Notes under the pieces: model-generated | What the model was told of the DNA's origin: nothing | Databases searched by the model: none | What the model saw: only the letters and a program-made list of their open reading frames with translations | Made by a program: the position numbers and the translations under genes | DNA from: Pseudomonas fluorescens | GTDB taxonomy: Bacteria > Pseudomonadota > Gammaproteobacteria > Pseudomonadales > Pseudomonadaceae | Length of the DNA stretch: 64,000 bases | Assembly (NCBI RefSeq): GCF_001902145.1 | Contig: NZ_MRST01000025.1 | Span: 310,001-374,000 of the forward strand | Direction of reading: 5' to 3' | Shown: positions 32,229-40,688 of the stretch, in pieces | How positions within the stretch are numbered: position 1 is the stretch's first letter | Layout of the letters: each line of letters starts with the position of its first letter

Positions 32229-33616
32229 TTCGTCACGCAGGCTGGAGCCTGGCTGTGCTGTGGCCGTTGCTTGCTGGCAGCGTGCAGGCCGACGACCAGC
32301 CGGTACGCCCGGCGATCAAGGCCAACCGCTGGCAGGAAGACTGGTCTGTGCTCAAGGACAGCGCATTGCGCACGCAACCGCTGGACAACCTCAAGTACAT
32401 CCCACTGTCCGCCGCCAACCCGTTCACCTACTTGTCGTTGGGCGCAACCTTGCGTGAGCGCTTCGAGATGAACGACGCCAGCGGGTTCGGCGTGCGGGAT
32501 GTACCGCGTGACCGCTACCTGATCCAGCGCTTTCAGGTGCACGCCGACTTGCACCTGAACGAACACTGGCGGCTGTTCACCCAGTTGGAAGATGTGCGGG
32601 CCTATGACAAGACCGCCATTGGCGGTGCCGACCAGAACCGCGTCGACCTGCGCCTGGCCTTTGCCGAATACGTGAAGACCTTCAACGCAGGCACCTTCAA
32701 GGCACGGGCTGGCCGCCAGGATTTCGCCTTCGACTTGCAGCGTTTCATCTCGTCACGGGACGGCCCGAATGTGCGGCAGTCCTTCGATGCGTTGTGGGCG
32801 GACTGGGAAACGCCGCAATGGCGCTTTATCGGGATCGCCAGCCAACCGGTGCAGTACCAGGATGGCCGGCATTTCGACGATAAGTCCAACAGCGACGCGC
32901 GCTTCCACATGCTGCGGGTCGAGCGGCTGGTGGGCGGCACCAATGAGTTGTCGGCCTATTACGGCGTGTACGAGCGCAGTGCCGCCCATTACCTGGACGC
33001 CAACGGCGAAGAGACGCGCCAGTTGCTGGACGCCCGCCTCGGTGGCGCAGCCCAGGGTTTCGACTGGGACGTCGAAGCCATGCTGCAACGCGGCTCGGTG
33101 GGCAGCCAGACGATTCGCGCCTGGGCCGGTGGCAGCCGCACCGGCTACACCTTTGACACGCAGGCCTGGAAGCCGCGTATCGGCCTGCAACTGGATATCG
33201 CTTCCGGTGACCGCCAGGCAGGTGACGGCAGGGTCGGCACCTTCAACCCGCTGTTCCCCAATGGCTACTACTTTTCTCTGGCGGGCTATACGGGCTACAG
33301 CAACCTGATCCACGTCAAGCCGTCGATTACCGTCAAGCCCATCGCCAAGCTCAGCGTGCAAACCGCTGTCGGCCTGCTGTGGCGGCAGACCACCGCAGAC
33401 GCCGTCTACACCCAGCCCAACCTGGCCGTGGCTGGCACGGCGGGCCAAGGTGAGCGCTGGACCGGCGCCTACGGTCAACTGCGCACCGACTACGCCTTTA
33501 CGCCCAACCTCAGTGGTGCGGTCGAGGCGGTGCACTACGCGGTCGGCCAGACCCTGCGTGGTGCCGGTGGGCACGACAGCAATTACCTGGGCATGGAGCT
33601 CAAATTCAGTTGGTGA
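32225..33616 (+). CDS. AlgE-like (alginate_export domain) outer-membrane porin
   Basis: 463 residues with a signal peptide (WSLAVLWPLLAGSVQA). The mature part has the AlgE-type barrel features (FTYLSLGATLRERFEMND, LIQRFQVHADLHLNEHWRLF, RLAFAEYVKTF, GRQDFAFDLQRFIS) and ends with an aromatic (LKFSW). In Pseudomonas such proteins are usually not in the alginate operon but are substrate porins of unknown specificity. Translationally coupled to the exported VOC protein. Confidence 0.83.
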   Translation: MIRHAGWSLAVLWPLLAGSVQADDQPVRPAIKANRWQEDWSVLKDSALRTQPLDNLKYIPLSAANPFTYLSLGATLRERFEMNDASGFGVRDVPRDRYLIQRFQVHADLHLNEHWRLFTQLEDVRAYDKTAIGGADQNRVDLRLAFAEYVKTFNAGTFKARAGRQDFAFDLQRFISSRDGPNVRQSFDALWADWETPQWRFIGIASQPVQYQDGRHFDDKSNSDARFHMLRVERLVGGTNELSAYYGVYERSAAHYLDANGEETRQLLDARLGGAAQGFDWDVEAMLQRGSVGSQTIRAWAGGSRTGYTFDTQAWKPRIGLQLDIASGDRQAGDGRVGTFNPLFPNGYYFSLAGYTGYSNLIHVKPSITVKPIAKLSVQTAVGLLWRQTTADAVYTQPNLAVAGTAGQGERWTGAYGQLRTDYAFTPNLSGAVEAVHYAVGQTLRGAGGHDSNYLGMELKFSW

Positions 33617-33709
33617 GACAAGCACACCCATACAAGCCTGGGCTCAGGTTTACGGCAATAGTGATGCGGTTTTTTCACCGCCCTTTTTCAGCCCTGCAAG
33701 GAGTTTCAG

Positions 33710-34528
33710 ATGAGCACATTCGTTGCCAAAGACGGTACCCAGATCTACTTCAAGGACTGGGGCAGCGGTAAGCCCGTGCTGTTCAGCCACGGCTGGCCGC
33801 TGGATGCGGACATGTGGGAATACCAGATGGAATACCTGAGCAGCCGTGGCTTTCGCACCATTGCCTTTGACCGTCGTGGTTTTGGCCGCTCGGACCAGCC
33901 CTGGACCGGTAACGACTACGACACCTTCGCTGACGATATCGCCCAGTTGATCGAACACCTGGACCTGCAGGACGTGACCCTGGTGGGCTTCTCCATGGGT
34001 GGCGGTGACGTGGCGCGCTACATCGCCCGCCACGGCAGTGCCCGTGTCGCCGGCCTGGTGTTGTTGGGCGCGGTCACGCCGATATTCGGCCAGCAAGCCG
34101 ACTACCCCCAAGGCGTGCCTGGCGAGGTGTTCGATGGCATCAAGGCCGGCCTGTTGAAGGATCGTGCGCAGTTCATCAGCGACTTCAACACGCCGTTCTT
34201 CGGTCTCAATAAAGGCCAGCACGTTTCAGAGGGTGTGCTCAGCCAGACCCTGCAGATCGCCATGCTCGCGTCGCTCAAATCCACCGTGGATTGCGTCACC
34301 GCGTTTTCGCAAACCGACTTCCGCCCGGACATGGCCAAGATCGACGTACCGACCCTGGTGATCCATGGGGACGGCGACCAGATCGTGCCGTTCGACACCA
34401 CCGGCAAAGTCGCGGCCCAGATGATCGAGGGCGCACAACTGAAGGTGTACAAGGATGCGCCTCACGGGTTTGCAGTGACCCACGCTCAACAGCTCAATGA
34501 AGACCTGTTGGGGTTCCTGAACCGCTGA
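33710..34528 (+). CDS. Arylesterase/non-heme chloroperoxidase-type alpha/beta-hydrolase
   Basis: 272 residues, the same length as the P. fluorescens arylesterase PFE and, from memory, near-identical to it. Counting the initiator Met, the triad is Ser95 in GFSMGG, Asp223 in HGDGDQ and His252 in PHGF. The oxyanion loop reads SHGWPLDADMW, with Pro30 (29 in mature numbering), where PFE has Leu. It hydrolyses aryl esters and small lactones and can form peracids. A GGAG ribosome site and an own terminator (34657) indicate a single-gene unit. Confidence 0.9.
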   Translation: MSTFVAKDGTQIYFKDWGSGKPVLFSHGWPLDADMWEYQMEYLSSRGFRTIAFDRRGFGRSDQPWTGNDYDTFADDIAQLIEHLDLQDVTLVGFSMGGGDVARYIARHGSARVAGLVLLGAVTPIFGQQADYPQGVPGEVFDGIKAGLLKDRAQFISDFNTPFFGLNKGQHVSEGVLSQTLQIAMLASLKSTVDCVTAFSQTDFRPDMAKIDVPTLVIHGDGDQIVPFDTTGKVAAQMIEGAQLKVYKDAPHGFAVTHAQQLNEDLLGFLNR

Positions 34529-34546
34529 TGCATCCCTTGATGCCCC

Positions 34547-34646
34547 TGTAGGAGCGAGCTTGCTCGCGAAGAACGTCAACGATAACGCGTGCTTGCTGAA
34601 TGAAAGCGGCGCCTATGCGTTTTTCGCGAGCAAGCTCGCTCCTACA
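34547..34646. repeat. 100-base REPIN, inverted orientation
   Basis: Copy of the 100-base TGTAGGAGCGAGCTTGCTCG element whose conserved core (GTCAACGATAACGCG side) is in the left half, i.e. inverted relative to the other five copies in the window. It sits between the arylesterase and DoxX genes. Confidence 0.88.
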
Positions 34647-34656
34647 GAAGGCAGAA

Positions 34657-34681
34657 GGCCGGGCTCGCCCGGCCTTTTTTT
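34657..34681 (+). terminator. Intrinsic terminator after the arylesterase gene
   Basis: GGCCGGG (34657-34663) pairs with CCCGGCC (34668-34674) around CTCG, followed by seven T residues up to 34681. A textbook Rho-independent terminator for the plus strand, placed immediately before the stop of the convergent DoxX gene. Confidence 0.9.
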
Positions 34682-34683
34682 GT

Positions 34684-35070
34684 TCAGGCAAAGCGCTGAG
34701 CCAATACCAGCCGGCCCGGCCCGGCAATGAGGATGCTGGTAAAGATGATCAACAGCAGCCAGCCGAACTGCCCTTCCAACAGCGTCCACTCCGGGTGCAC
34801 CACCAGCAAAGCGATGACCAGCACCGCCAGGACCGGCAGGCACGCCAGGCGCACCAGTACGCCCGCGATGATCAGCAGCGGGCACAGCACCTCGGCAAAG
34901 ATCGCCAGCAGCAACGTGACATGGGCGCCCAGGTGAAACGGGTCCTCGATCAGCTTCAATTGGTCGCTGTAGTGGAGCAACTTGGGCAACCCATGCACCC
35001 ACAGCAGGAACAACGCCCCGCTGACCCGCAGGAACAACAGCCCGATATCCTGATTTCTCGCTTCGTTCAT
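34684..35070 (-). CDS. DoxX-family membrane protein
   Basis: 128 residues from the ATG at 35070. The frame remains open far upstream but that part is antisense to the quinone reductase gene. Four hydrophobic helices (IGLLFLRVSGALFLLWVHGL, VTLLLAIFAEVLCPLLIIAG, then two more) are typical of DoxX proteins. Some relatives are subunits of thiosulfate:quinone oxidoreductase or redox stress modules; most are of unknown function. Divergent from the quinone oxidoreductase gene. Confidence 0.82.
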   Translation of the reverse strand: MNEARNQDIGLLFLRVSGALFLLWVHGLPKLLHYSDQLKLIEDPFHLGAHVTLLLAIFAEVLCPLLIIAGVLVRLACLPVLAVLVIALLVVHPEWTLLEGQFGWLLLIIFTSILIAGPGRLVLAQRFA

Positions 35071-35253
35071 ACGCCACCTGTGTCCGTCAAAAATGAGCGG
35101 CAGCCAGTGTGTCCGAAGCCACACCGACGCACTTGCAGGCTTGTGCTGAAATCCTGCGGTTGCATTGCCCAGAGAACCCGGCATGCTCTTGCTGAACTGC
35201 CGACCCCGCGCTACGGTCCCAACCCATACGCTCATCGCTACAGGAACTTTTCC

Positions 35254-36252
35254 ATGACGCTCCCCCAAGAAATGACCCTGATCGAAATCACCACCCCTGG
35301 CGGGCCCGAGGTCTTGCAGCCGCGCAGCGCCGATGTGCCAGTGGCCGGGCCAGGCGAGATTCTGATTCGCGTGCACGCCGCCGGGGTCAACCGCCCCGAC
35401 GCCTTGCAACGCGCGGGTAAATACCCGATGAAGCCCGGCATGAGCCCGATTCCGGGGTTGGAAGTGGCCGGTGAAGTGGTGGCGCTGGGCACTGGCGTGA
35501 ACGAATACAGCCTGGGCGACAAGGTCTGTGCGCTGACCAATGGCGGTGGCTACGCGCAGTATTGCGCGGTGCCGGCCAGCCAGGCGCTGCCGATCCCTGC
35601 GGGCATGGACTGGATTCAGGCCGCTGCCGTGCCGGAAACGTTCTTTACGGTCTGGGCCAACCTGTTCGGCCTCGGCGGAGCCCGCAAAGGTCAGCGCGCC
35701 TTGATCCACGGCGGCACCAGCGGCATCGGCACCACCGCGTTGATGCTCTGCCAGGAGTTCGGTATCCAGGCATTCGCCACGGCTGGCAGTGCCGACAAAT
35801 GTGCGGCGATTGCCAAGCTCGGTGCCGAGCCGATCAACTACCGCGAACAGGCATTTGCCGAGGTCATCGCCAAACAGACCGATGGCAAAGGCGTCAACGT
35901 GATCCTCGACATCATGGGCGCCTCGTACCTGAACAATAACCTCAAGGCCCTGGGCATGGACGGCCACCTGGTTATCCTCGGTTTCCTCGGTGGCGCCAAG
36001 GCCAACGACGTCGACCTGCTGACCATCCTCGGCAAACGCGCAGTAATCACCGGTTCGCTGCTGCGCGCCCGCACGCGGGAAGAAAAGGCCGGGATTGCCC
36101 AACAACTGCGCGAACACGTGTGGCCGGTACTCAGTGCCGGACGCTGCCTGCCGATTATCGACCAGGTCTACGCCTACACCGACGCCGCCCAGGCCCATGC
36201 GCGGATGGAAGGTGGGGACCATATCGGCAAAATTGTGTTGCGGGTGGAGTGA
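35254..36252 (+). CDS. NAD(P)H:quinone oxidoreductase, zinc-independent MDR (PIG3/QOR) type
   Basis: 332 residues. The start MTLPQEMTLIEI is preceded by AGGAAC. The N-terminal segment PGPGEILIRV-like (VAGPGEILIRVHAAGVNRPD) and the cofactor motif GGTSGIGTTALML (about 150-162) identify the PIG3/QOR branch, which reduces quinones and reactive enones with NADPH. The catalytic-zinc ligands of alcohol dehydrogenases are absent, as expected for this branch. Confidence 0.86.
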   Translation: MTLPQEMTLIEITTPGGPEVLQPRSADVPVAGPGEILIRVHAAGVNRPDALQRAGKYPMKPGMSPIPGLEVAGEVVALGTGVNEYSLGDKVCALTNGGGYAQYCAVPASQALPIPAGMDWIQAAAVPETFFTVWANLFGLGGARKGQRALIHGGTSGIGTTALMLCQEFGIQAFATAGSADKCAAIAKLGAEPINYREQAFAEVIAKQTDGKGVNVILDIMGASYLNNNLKALGMDGHLVILGFLGGAKANDVDLLTILGKRAVITGSLLRARTREEKAGIAQQLREHVWPVLSAGRCLPIIDQVYAYTDAAQAHARMEGGDHIGKIVLRVE

Positions 36253-36309
36253 GGCATTTTTGATGTGGAGAGGGGTCGCCTGGATGCCAGTCCGTCAAGC
36301 GCAGATCCC

Positions 36310-36400
36310 TGTGGGAGCGGGCTTGCTCGCGAAGGCGATGGGCCAGTCAACATACATGTTTGCTGGGCCGACGTCTTCGCGAGCAAGCCCGCTCCCACAT
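36310..36400. repeat. REPIN (GTGGGAGCGGGCTTGCTCGCGAA class)
   Basis: Arms TGTGGGAGCGGGCTTGCTCG and CGAGCAAGCCCGCTCCCACA in inverted orientation, between the convergent quinone oxidoreductase and old-yellow-enzyme genes. Confidence 0.85.
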
Positions 36401-36429
36401 TTGATTTTCATTGGTTTGAGCATCGCGTG

Positions 36430-37560
36430 TCACTGGTGTACGGCATACACCGGATAATCCACATACCCCGCCCGTGTCCCGCCATACAAGCCTTCGGCCT
36501 TCAACGCATTCAGCGGCCAGCCATTGAACAGCCGCTGGGGCAAGTCCGGGTTGGCAATGAAGGGCCGTCCAAAAGCAATCAGGTCCGCCAGCCCGGCCTC
36601 GACCAGTCGAGCACCGCGCTCGGCGGTGTAGCGCCCGGCGTAGATGATCCTGCCGCGGAAGGTGCGGCGCACGGCCTGGCGGAAAGTCTCGGGCAGGTCG
36701 GGCGCGTTGTCCCAATCGGCTTCGGCAATGGACACATAGGCGATGCCCGCCGCCTCCAGCACCTTGATCGCTTCGATATAGGTCGTATGCGGATCTTCTT
36801 CCACCAGGCCGATGTACACCCGGTCCTGATCGGTGCCACTGAACAGCGGCGAAAAGCGCACGCCCAGGCGTTCCGGCCCCACCACCTTGCACACCGCTTC
36901 GACAATCTCGCGCAGCAAGCGCAGGCGATTGTCCAGCGAGCCGCCGTACTCATCCTCACGCAGGTTGGAATGGGCCGAGATGAACTGGTTGACCAGGTAG
37001 CCGTTGGCCGCGTGAATTTCCACGCCGTCGAACCCGGCGTCCAGGGCATTGCGTGCAGCCTGGGCGTAGTGCCCTACCAGCTCTTCGATTTCCAGCGTGG
37101 TCAAGGCACGGGGCACGGGTGGCTGCACCAGTTCACCCCTACCCGGCCCGGTTTCAATGAAGGCTTTGGCTTGCAACGCCGGCAGCGCAGACGGGCCCAC
37201 CGGGGCACCACCGTCAGGTTGCAGCGCGTTGTGGGACACCCGCCCCACGTGCCATAGCTGGGCGAAGATCACCCCGTCCTCGGCATGCACCGCTGCGGTG
37301 ACTTTGCGCCAACCCTCGATTTGCGCCGGTGTATGAATGCCCGGCGTCCACGCGTAGCCCTGGCCCCGAGGTTCGATCTGCGTACCCTCGCTGACCATGA
37401 ACCCCGCACTGGCCCGCTGGCGGTAGTACTCGGCCATCAGGTCGGTGGCGATATTACCCGGCTGGGCGCTGCGCTGGCGTGTCAGCGGCGGCAGTACGAC
37501 GCGGTTGTTCAAGCGGTGATGCCCCAGCTTGATCGGGGTGTTCAAGATGCAGTCAGGCAC
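36430..37560 (-). CDS. Old yellow enzyme family FMN-dependent ene-reductase
   Basis: 376 residues. The FMN barrel signature blocks are present: NRVVLPPLTRQRS near residue 20, EYYRQRASAGFMVSEGTQIE, and the substrate-binding HAANGYLVNQFISAHSN (His-x2-Asn pair). Later, YAGRYTAERGARLV and FGRPFIANPDLP bind FMN phosphate. OYEs reduce activated C=C bonds and nitroesters with NADPH, in the cytoplasm. It lies downstream of the DJ-1/PfpI gene on the same strand with a 78-base gap, so the two may form a stress-response unit with the GlxA-like regulator. Confidence 0.87.
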   Translation of the reverse strand: MPDCILNTPIKLGHHRLNNRVVLPPLTRQRSAQPGNIATDLMAEYYRQRASAGFMVSEGTQIEPRGQGYAWTPGIHTPAQIEGWRKVTAAVHAEDGVIFAQLWHVGRVSHNALQPDGGAPVGPSALPALQAKAFIETGPGRGELVQPPVPRALTTLEIEELVGHYAQAARNALDAGFDGVEIHAANGYLVNQFISAHSNLREDEYGGSLDNRLRLLREIVEAVCKVVGPERLGVRFSPLFSGTDQDRVYIGLVEEDPHTTYIEAIKVLEAAGIAYVSIAEADWDNAPDLPETFRQAVRRTFRGRIIYAGRYTAERGARLVEAGLADLIAFGRPFIANPDLPQRLFNGWPLNALKAEGLYGGTRAGYVDYPVYAVHQ

Positions 37561-37638
37561 GGCAATATTCCAAATTCAGGACGAACGAAAACCGTGGCGA
37601 CTCCTGGAAGCCGCCACCGCGTAGATCGGTTGATTAAC

Positions 37639-38316
37639 TTAAGCGCAGAGTGTCAGCAGGGCCTTGGCCACTTCGCTGGAGCTGCCTGGGTTTTGCCCAG
37701 TCACCAGCAAGCCGTCGACAATGACGAAGGATTGCCAGTCGGCGCCCTTCTCATACTGGCCGCCCAGTTTTTTGAATTCATCTTCAATCAGGAACGGCAC
37801 GACCTCCGTCAACTGCACCGCGGCCTCTTCCGAGTTGGAGAACCCGGTGACGCGGCGGCCCTTGATCAACGGCTCACCGTTAACCGCCTTGACGTGACGC
37901 AAGGCACCCGGTGCATGGCACACAAAGCCGATGGGCTTGCCGGACCGCTCGAAGGCTTCGATCAGCGCGATGGACACCGGCGACTCCGCCAGGTCCCACA
38001 GCGGGCCGTGGCCGCCTGGGTAGAACACGGTGTCAAAGTCGGCGGCATTGACCGAGTCCAGCTTCACGGTGTTCGCCAAGGCTTGCTGCGCAGCCGGGTC
38101 TTTGCCGAAGCGCTCGGTCTGCTCGGTTTGCGCATCCGGTTCATCGCTCTTGGGGTCCAACGGCGGCTGGCCGCCGGCCGGGGAAGCCAACACTACCTCG
38201 GCGCCAGCGTCCTTGAAGGCGTAATAAGGTGCGGCAAATTCTTCGAGCCAGAAGCCGGTCTTGCGTCCGGTATCGCCAAGCTGGTCGTGAGAGGTCAGTA
38301 CCATTAATACTTTCAT
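37639..38316 (-). CDS. DJ-1/PfpI superfamily protein (Hsp31/glyoxalase III-like)
   Basis: 225 residues. The nucleophile elbow Cys is in FVCHAPGALRHV, preceded by YPGGHGPLWDL, and ASPAGGQPPLDPKS is the lid motif of the Hsp31-like class. These match the type 1 glutamine-amidotransferase-like proteins annotated as HchA-type glyoxalase III or deglycase. Cytoplasmic detoxification of methylglyoxal is the best guess. Divergent from an AraC-family regulator with its own DJ-1 domain at 38483. Confidence 0.85.
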   Translation of the reverse strand: MKVLMVLTSHDQLGDTGRKTGFWLEEFAAPYYAFKDAGAEVVLASPAGGQPPLDPKSDEPDAQTEQTERFGKDPAAQQALANTVKLDSVNAADFDTVFYPGGHGPLWDLAESPVSIALIEAFERSGKPIGFVCHAPGALRHVKAVNGEPLIKGRRVTGFSNSEEAAVQLTEVVPFLIEDEFKKLGGQYEKGADWQSFVIVDGLLVTGQNPGSSSEVAKALLTLCA

Positions 38317-38482
38317 TTTCCAGTGCCTCGATCGATGTGAATAACAGTTGTCCCATGTTAGGCAGCGAGGCAGTGGCTCACAATGTCATATCCGCAAGGA
38401 TTGCGGACATGCACCAAAGTCGGTTGCCGTTTGCCGGGCACGCGCCGACAATCGCCTCTCCCCCGCCCCTTGGAGAGATGCA

Positions 38483-39421
38483 ATGCACAGCGTTGCGCTG
38501 ATGGTTTACCCGAATTTCCAGTCGTTGAGCCTCAGCCTGGGCTCGGTGTTCGAGTGCGCCAACCTGCTGCGCGGCGAGCCGGCCTATGAGTTTCACCTGG
38601 TGTCGGAAGGCGGCGGTGCAGTGATGACCTCCCAGGGTTTTTCGGTGAACACCAGCGCGCTCCGCCCAGAGGGCTATGACACCTTGATTGTCAGCGGCTA
38701 CCTGGAGTTTCGCCTGCCGGAAGCCAACCTGCTGGAGCTGGTCAAGGCAGCGTCCGCGCAGTCGCGCCGGGTGGCGTCCTTATGCATGGGCATCTTTGTA
38801 CTGGCCGAGGCTGGCCTGCTGGCTGGCAAGCGCACCACCACCCACTGGATCCATGCGCCGGCATTTCGCAAACGCTACCCGGATATCCACCTGGAAGAAG
38901 ACAAGTTGTTCATTGTCGACGGCCAGGTGTGGACCGGTGCGGGCATGAGCGCCGGGGTCGACCTGGCGCTGGCGATGGTGGAGGACGACCTGGGCAGCGG
39001 CCTGGCCCGGCGCATCGCACGCAAGCTGGTGATTGCCCAGCGCCGCGGCAGCGAGCAGTCGCAACTGTCGGCCTTGCTGGAGCTGGACCCCAAGTCCGAC
39101 CGCGTGCAACTGGCCTTGGCTTACGCTCGCGAGAACCTCACCCAGGATTTATCCGTGGAGGCCCTGGCCGATGTCGCCCGGCTCAGCCCGCGCCAGTTCA
39201 GCCGGGTGTTTCGCGAAGAAACCGGTCAAACCCCAGCCAAAGCTATCGAAGCCCTGCGGGTGGAAGCTGCGCGGGCGATGATGGAAATCAGCCGTCACCC
39301 GGTGGAAGTGGTGGCGCGCGAAACCGGGTTTGGTGATCGCGAACGTATGCGCCAGGCGTTTCTCAGGGCGTTCGGGCAGCCGCCCCAGGCGATGCAGCAG
39401 GTGTTGTTCAACCCGGGCTAG
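38483..39421 (+). CDS. GlxA-family transcriptional regulator (DJ-1-like domain plus AraC helix-turn-helix)
   Basis: 312 residues from the ATG at 38483, with GGAGAG upstream; the longer open frame lacks a plausible start. Residues 1-190 form a DJ-1/PfpI-like sensing domain (RVASLCMGIFVLAEAGLLAG with Cys at the elbow position, then THWIHAPAF). The C-terminal 100 residues carry the AraC double helix-turn-helix (VEALADVARLSPRQFSRVFR, then MRQAFLRAFG). Divergent from the DJ-1/PfpI and ene-reductase genes; a CCGCA-N5-TGCGG repeat (about 38390-38404) lies between. Confidence 0.86.
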   Translation: MHSVALMVYPNFQSLSLSLGSVFECANLLRGEPAYEFHLVSEGGGAVMTSQGFSVNTSALRPEGYDTLIVSGYLEFRLPEANLLELVKAASAQSRRVASLCMGIFVLAEAGLLAGKRTTTHWIHAPAFRKRYPDIHLEEDKLFIVDGQVWTGAGMSAGVDLALAMVEDDLGSGLARRIARKLVIAQRRGSEQSQLSALLELDPKSDRVQLALAYARENLTQDLSVEALADVARLSPRQFSRVFREETGQTPAKAIEALRVEAARAMMEISRHPVEVVARETGFGDRERMRQAFLRAFGQPPQAMQQVLFNPG

Positions 39422-39473
39422 GCCCGTGACGGCCTGACAGCCGCCTCCATCTATCTGACACCCCTCGGTGCAA

Positions 39474-39586
39474 ATGTGGAAGCTGGCTTGCCTGCGATGA
39501 CGGCCTGCCAGCCGACGCCTATCTACCTGACACCCCGCGATCAAACTGTGGGAGCGGGCTTGCTCGCGAAGGCGGCCTGACAGTCA
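39474..39586. repeat. REP cluster with composite spacer unit
   Basis: A GAAGCTGGCTTGCCTGCGAT arm at the left, then the unit CAGCCGACGCCTATCTACCT plus GACACCCC (39509-39536), then a GTGGGAGCGGGCTTGCTCGC arm in direct orientation. The same unit flanks REP arms at 31107-31221 in the opposite orientation, so REP arms and spacer move or duplicate as a block. Confidence 0.7.
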
Positions 39587-39619
39587 ACACAGTTGGACTG
39601 GGTACATATCCGTTCCTGC

Positions 39620-39895
39620 GGTAACGGCCACTTAGGGTTCCGCTCTGACAGCGGGTCACTTTTGGAAAAGAGCCCCAAAGGTAACCAAAAGGGCTCTTGC
39701 CCCACCACTCGGCACCTCGCTTAGGCTCGGTGTGCCCGAACGCAGGCTTGAATCCGTGGGCCGCCGCCACGCGCCATCCATGGCGCGGGGCGGCTAACCC
39801 GGCGTCCTGCCGGGTTACCCACGAATTCAAGCCTGCGTTCGGCCAGCGTGGTTTGACGGGGCGCTTAAGATCAAGATCAAAAGCAGATCAAGAGC
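39620..39895. repeat. Long intergenic repeat element with nested inverted repeats
   Basis: Outer arms CGAACGCAGGCTTGAATCCG (39737-39756) and its near-complement ending at 39841 pair over 24 positions with a few mismatches. Inside are GCGCCATCCATGGCGC (39771-39786) and CCCGGC-GTCCT-GCCGGG (39798-39814). The left flank (GGGTCACTTTTGGAAAAGAG, CCAAAAGGGCTCTTGCCCCA) and the right flank (GTGGTTTGACGGGGCGC, then AGATCAAGATCAA) are, from memory, a sequence repeated many times in Pseudomonas genomes. Not coding. Confidence 0.65.
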
Positions 39896-39956
39896 GGCTC
39901 GCTTCGCATCGTGGTTACCGTAGGATATCTATGCTCATCGGGAGAACACCCGCCCG

Positions 39957-40463
39957 TCAATGCAACGATGCCCGGGTAATCAGGTAGTTCACCAACTGTG
40001 GCTCATCGTCCAGTTCAATGCTCTGCACCGGGCGCGGCAGGTTATCCAGCACGGTGCGCCAGAACGCCTGGGACACTTCGTCCTGATCATAGAAACGCAC
40101 CAACCAATTGGCCGTGCCGCTGCACAGCACCTGGCTGGCGATGGCACGGCCGATGCCCTTGCGGCGGTAGCGCTTGAGGATGAACAGGTCAGCCAGTTCC
40201 AGGGCGTCGATGCCCGGTAGTTCGCTGCCTTCGATCAACAGGAAACCGGCGATGTAGCCGTCTACCAGCAGCAGGTTGGCGCTCCATTGCGGGTCGCTCC
40301 AGTAGCGGGCCAGGTGTTCGTCGTGGATGTAGAAACGCCCATCGGCCTCGACATCTTCCTGTTCCCAGTCCGAAGACTCGTAGGCGTAGTACTGGTAAAG
40401 ATTGCGGATCAGTTCGGCTTCTTCGGGGCCGGTCTGGATCAATTCGACGGTGGTTTCAGGCAT
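39957..40463 (-). CDS. GNAT-family N-acetyltransferase
   Basis: 168 residues from the ATG at 40463 (GAGAG upstream); an open frame extends further but has no ribosome site. The acetyl-CoA loop is seen as LKRYRRKGIGRAIASQVL, preceded by the beta strand ELADLFI. The N-terminal LIRNLYQYYAYESSDWEQED matches the subgroup often annotated as YitH/ElaA-like GNATs in Pseudomonas. Substrate unknown. Confidence 0.82.
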   Translation of the reverse strand: MPETTVELIQTGPEEAELIRNLYQYYAYESSDWEQEDVEADGRFYIHDEHLARYWSDPQWSANLLLVDGYIAGFLLIEGSELPGIDALELADLFILKRYRRKGIGRAIASQVLCSGTANWLVRFYDQDEVSQAFWRTVLDNLPRPVQSIELDDEPQLVNYLITRASLH

Positions 40464-40688
40464 GGGGCTCTCGGTGGAAAAACGCAGGGCGCCATTGTTC
40501 ACAAAAGTGCTGCCCACGCCAATGGCCTGGCGAATCCTTTCTATTGGCTGAACCGATTGCAAATAGCGGTCACCCGGGCCGAAATCCTGAAACATTTAGA
40601 ATAAACTTCGCCGGTTTCCCCCTATTGCTCAAGGACACGTATTTTGACCAACGTCTGTACCGCCGGCCTGGATGTGGGCTTTGCCTCC

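Larger units (their letters stand above)
39422..39956. other. 535-base gap filled with repeats
   Basis: No gene is supported. From left to right it contains a REP cluster with the 28-base composite unit (39440-39590) and a longer dispersed intergenic element with nested inverted repeats (about 39620-39895), then about 60 bases of unremarkable sequence before the acetyltransferase stop. Confidence 0.6.

Noticed and set aside
32225..33616. Alginate export protein AlgE of the alginate operon
   Set aside because: Related barrel, but no other alginate biosynthesis gene is nearby; it is paired with a VOC protein.
34684..36222. A 512-codon open frame on the minus strand covering DoxX and most of the quinone reductase
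   Set aside because: Only the last 128 codons look like protein (DoxX). The rest is antisense to a clear QOR gene, a common effect of high GC.
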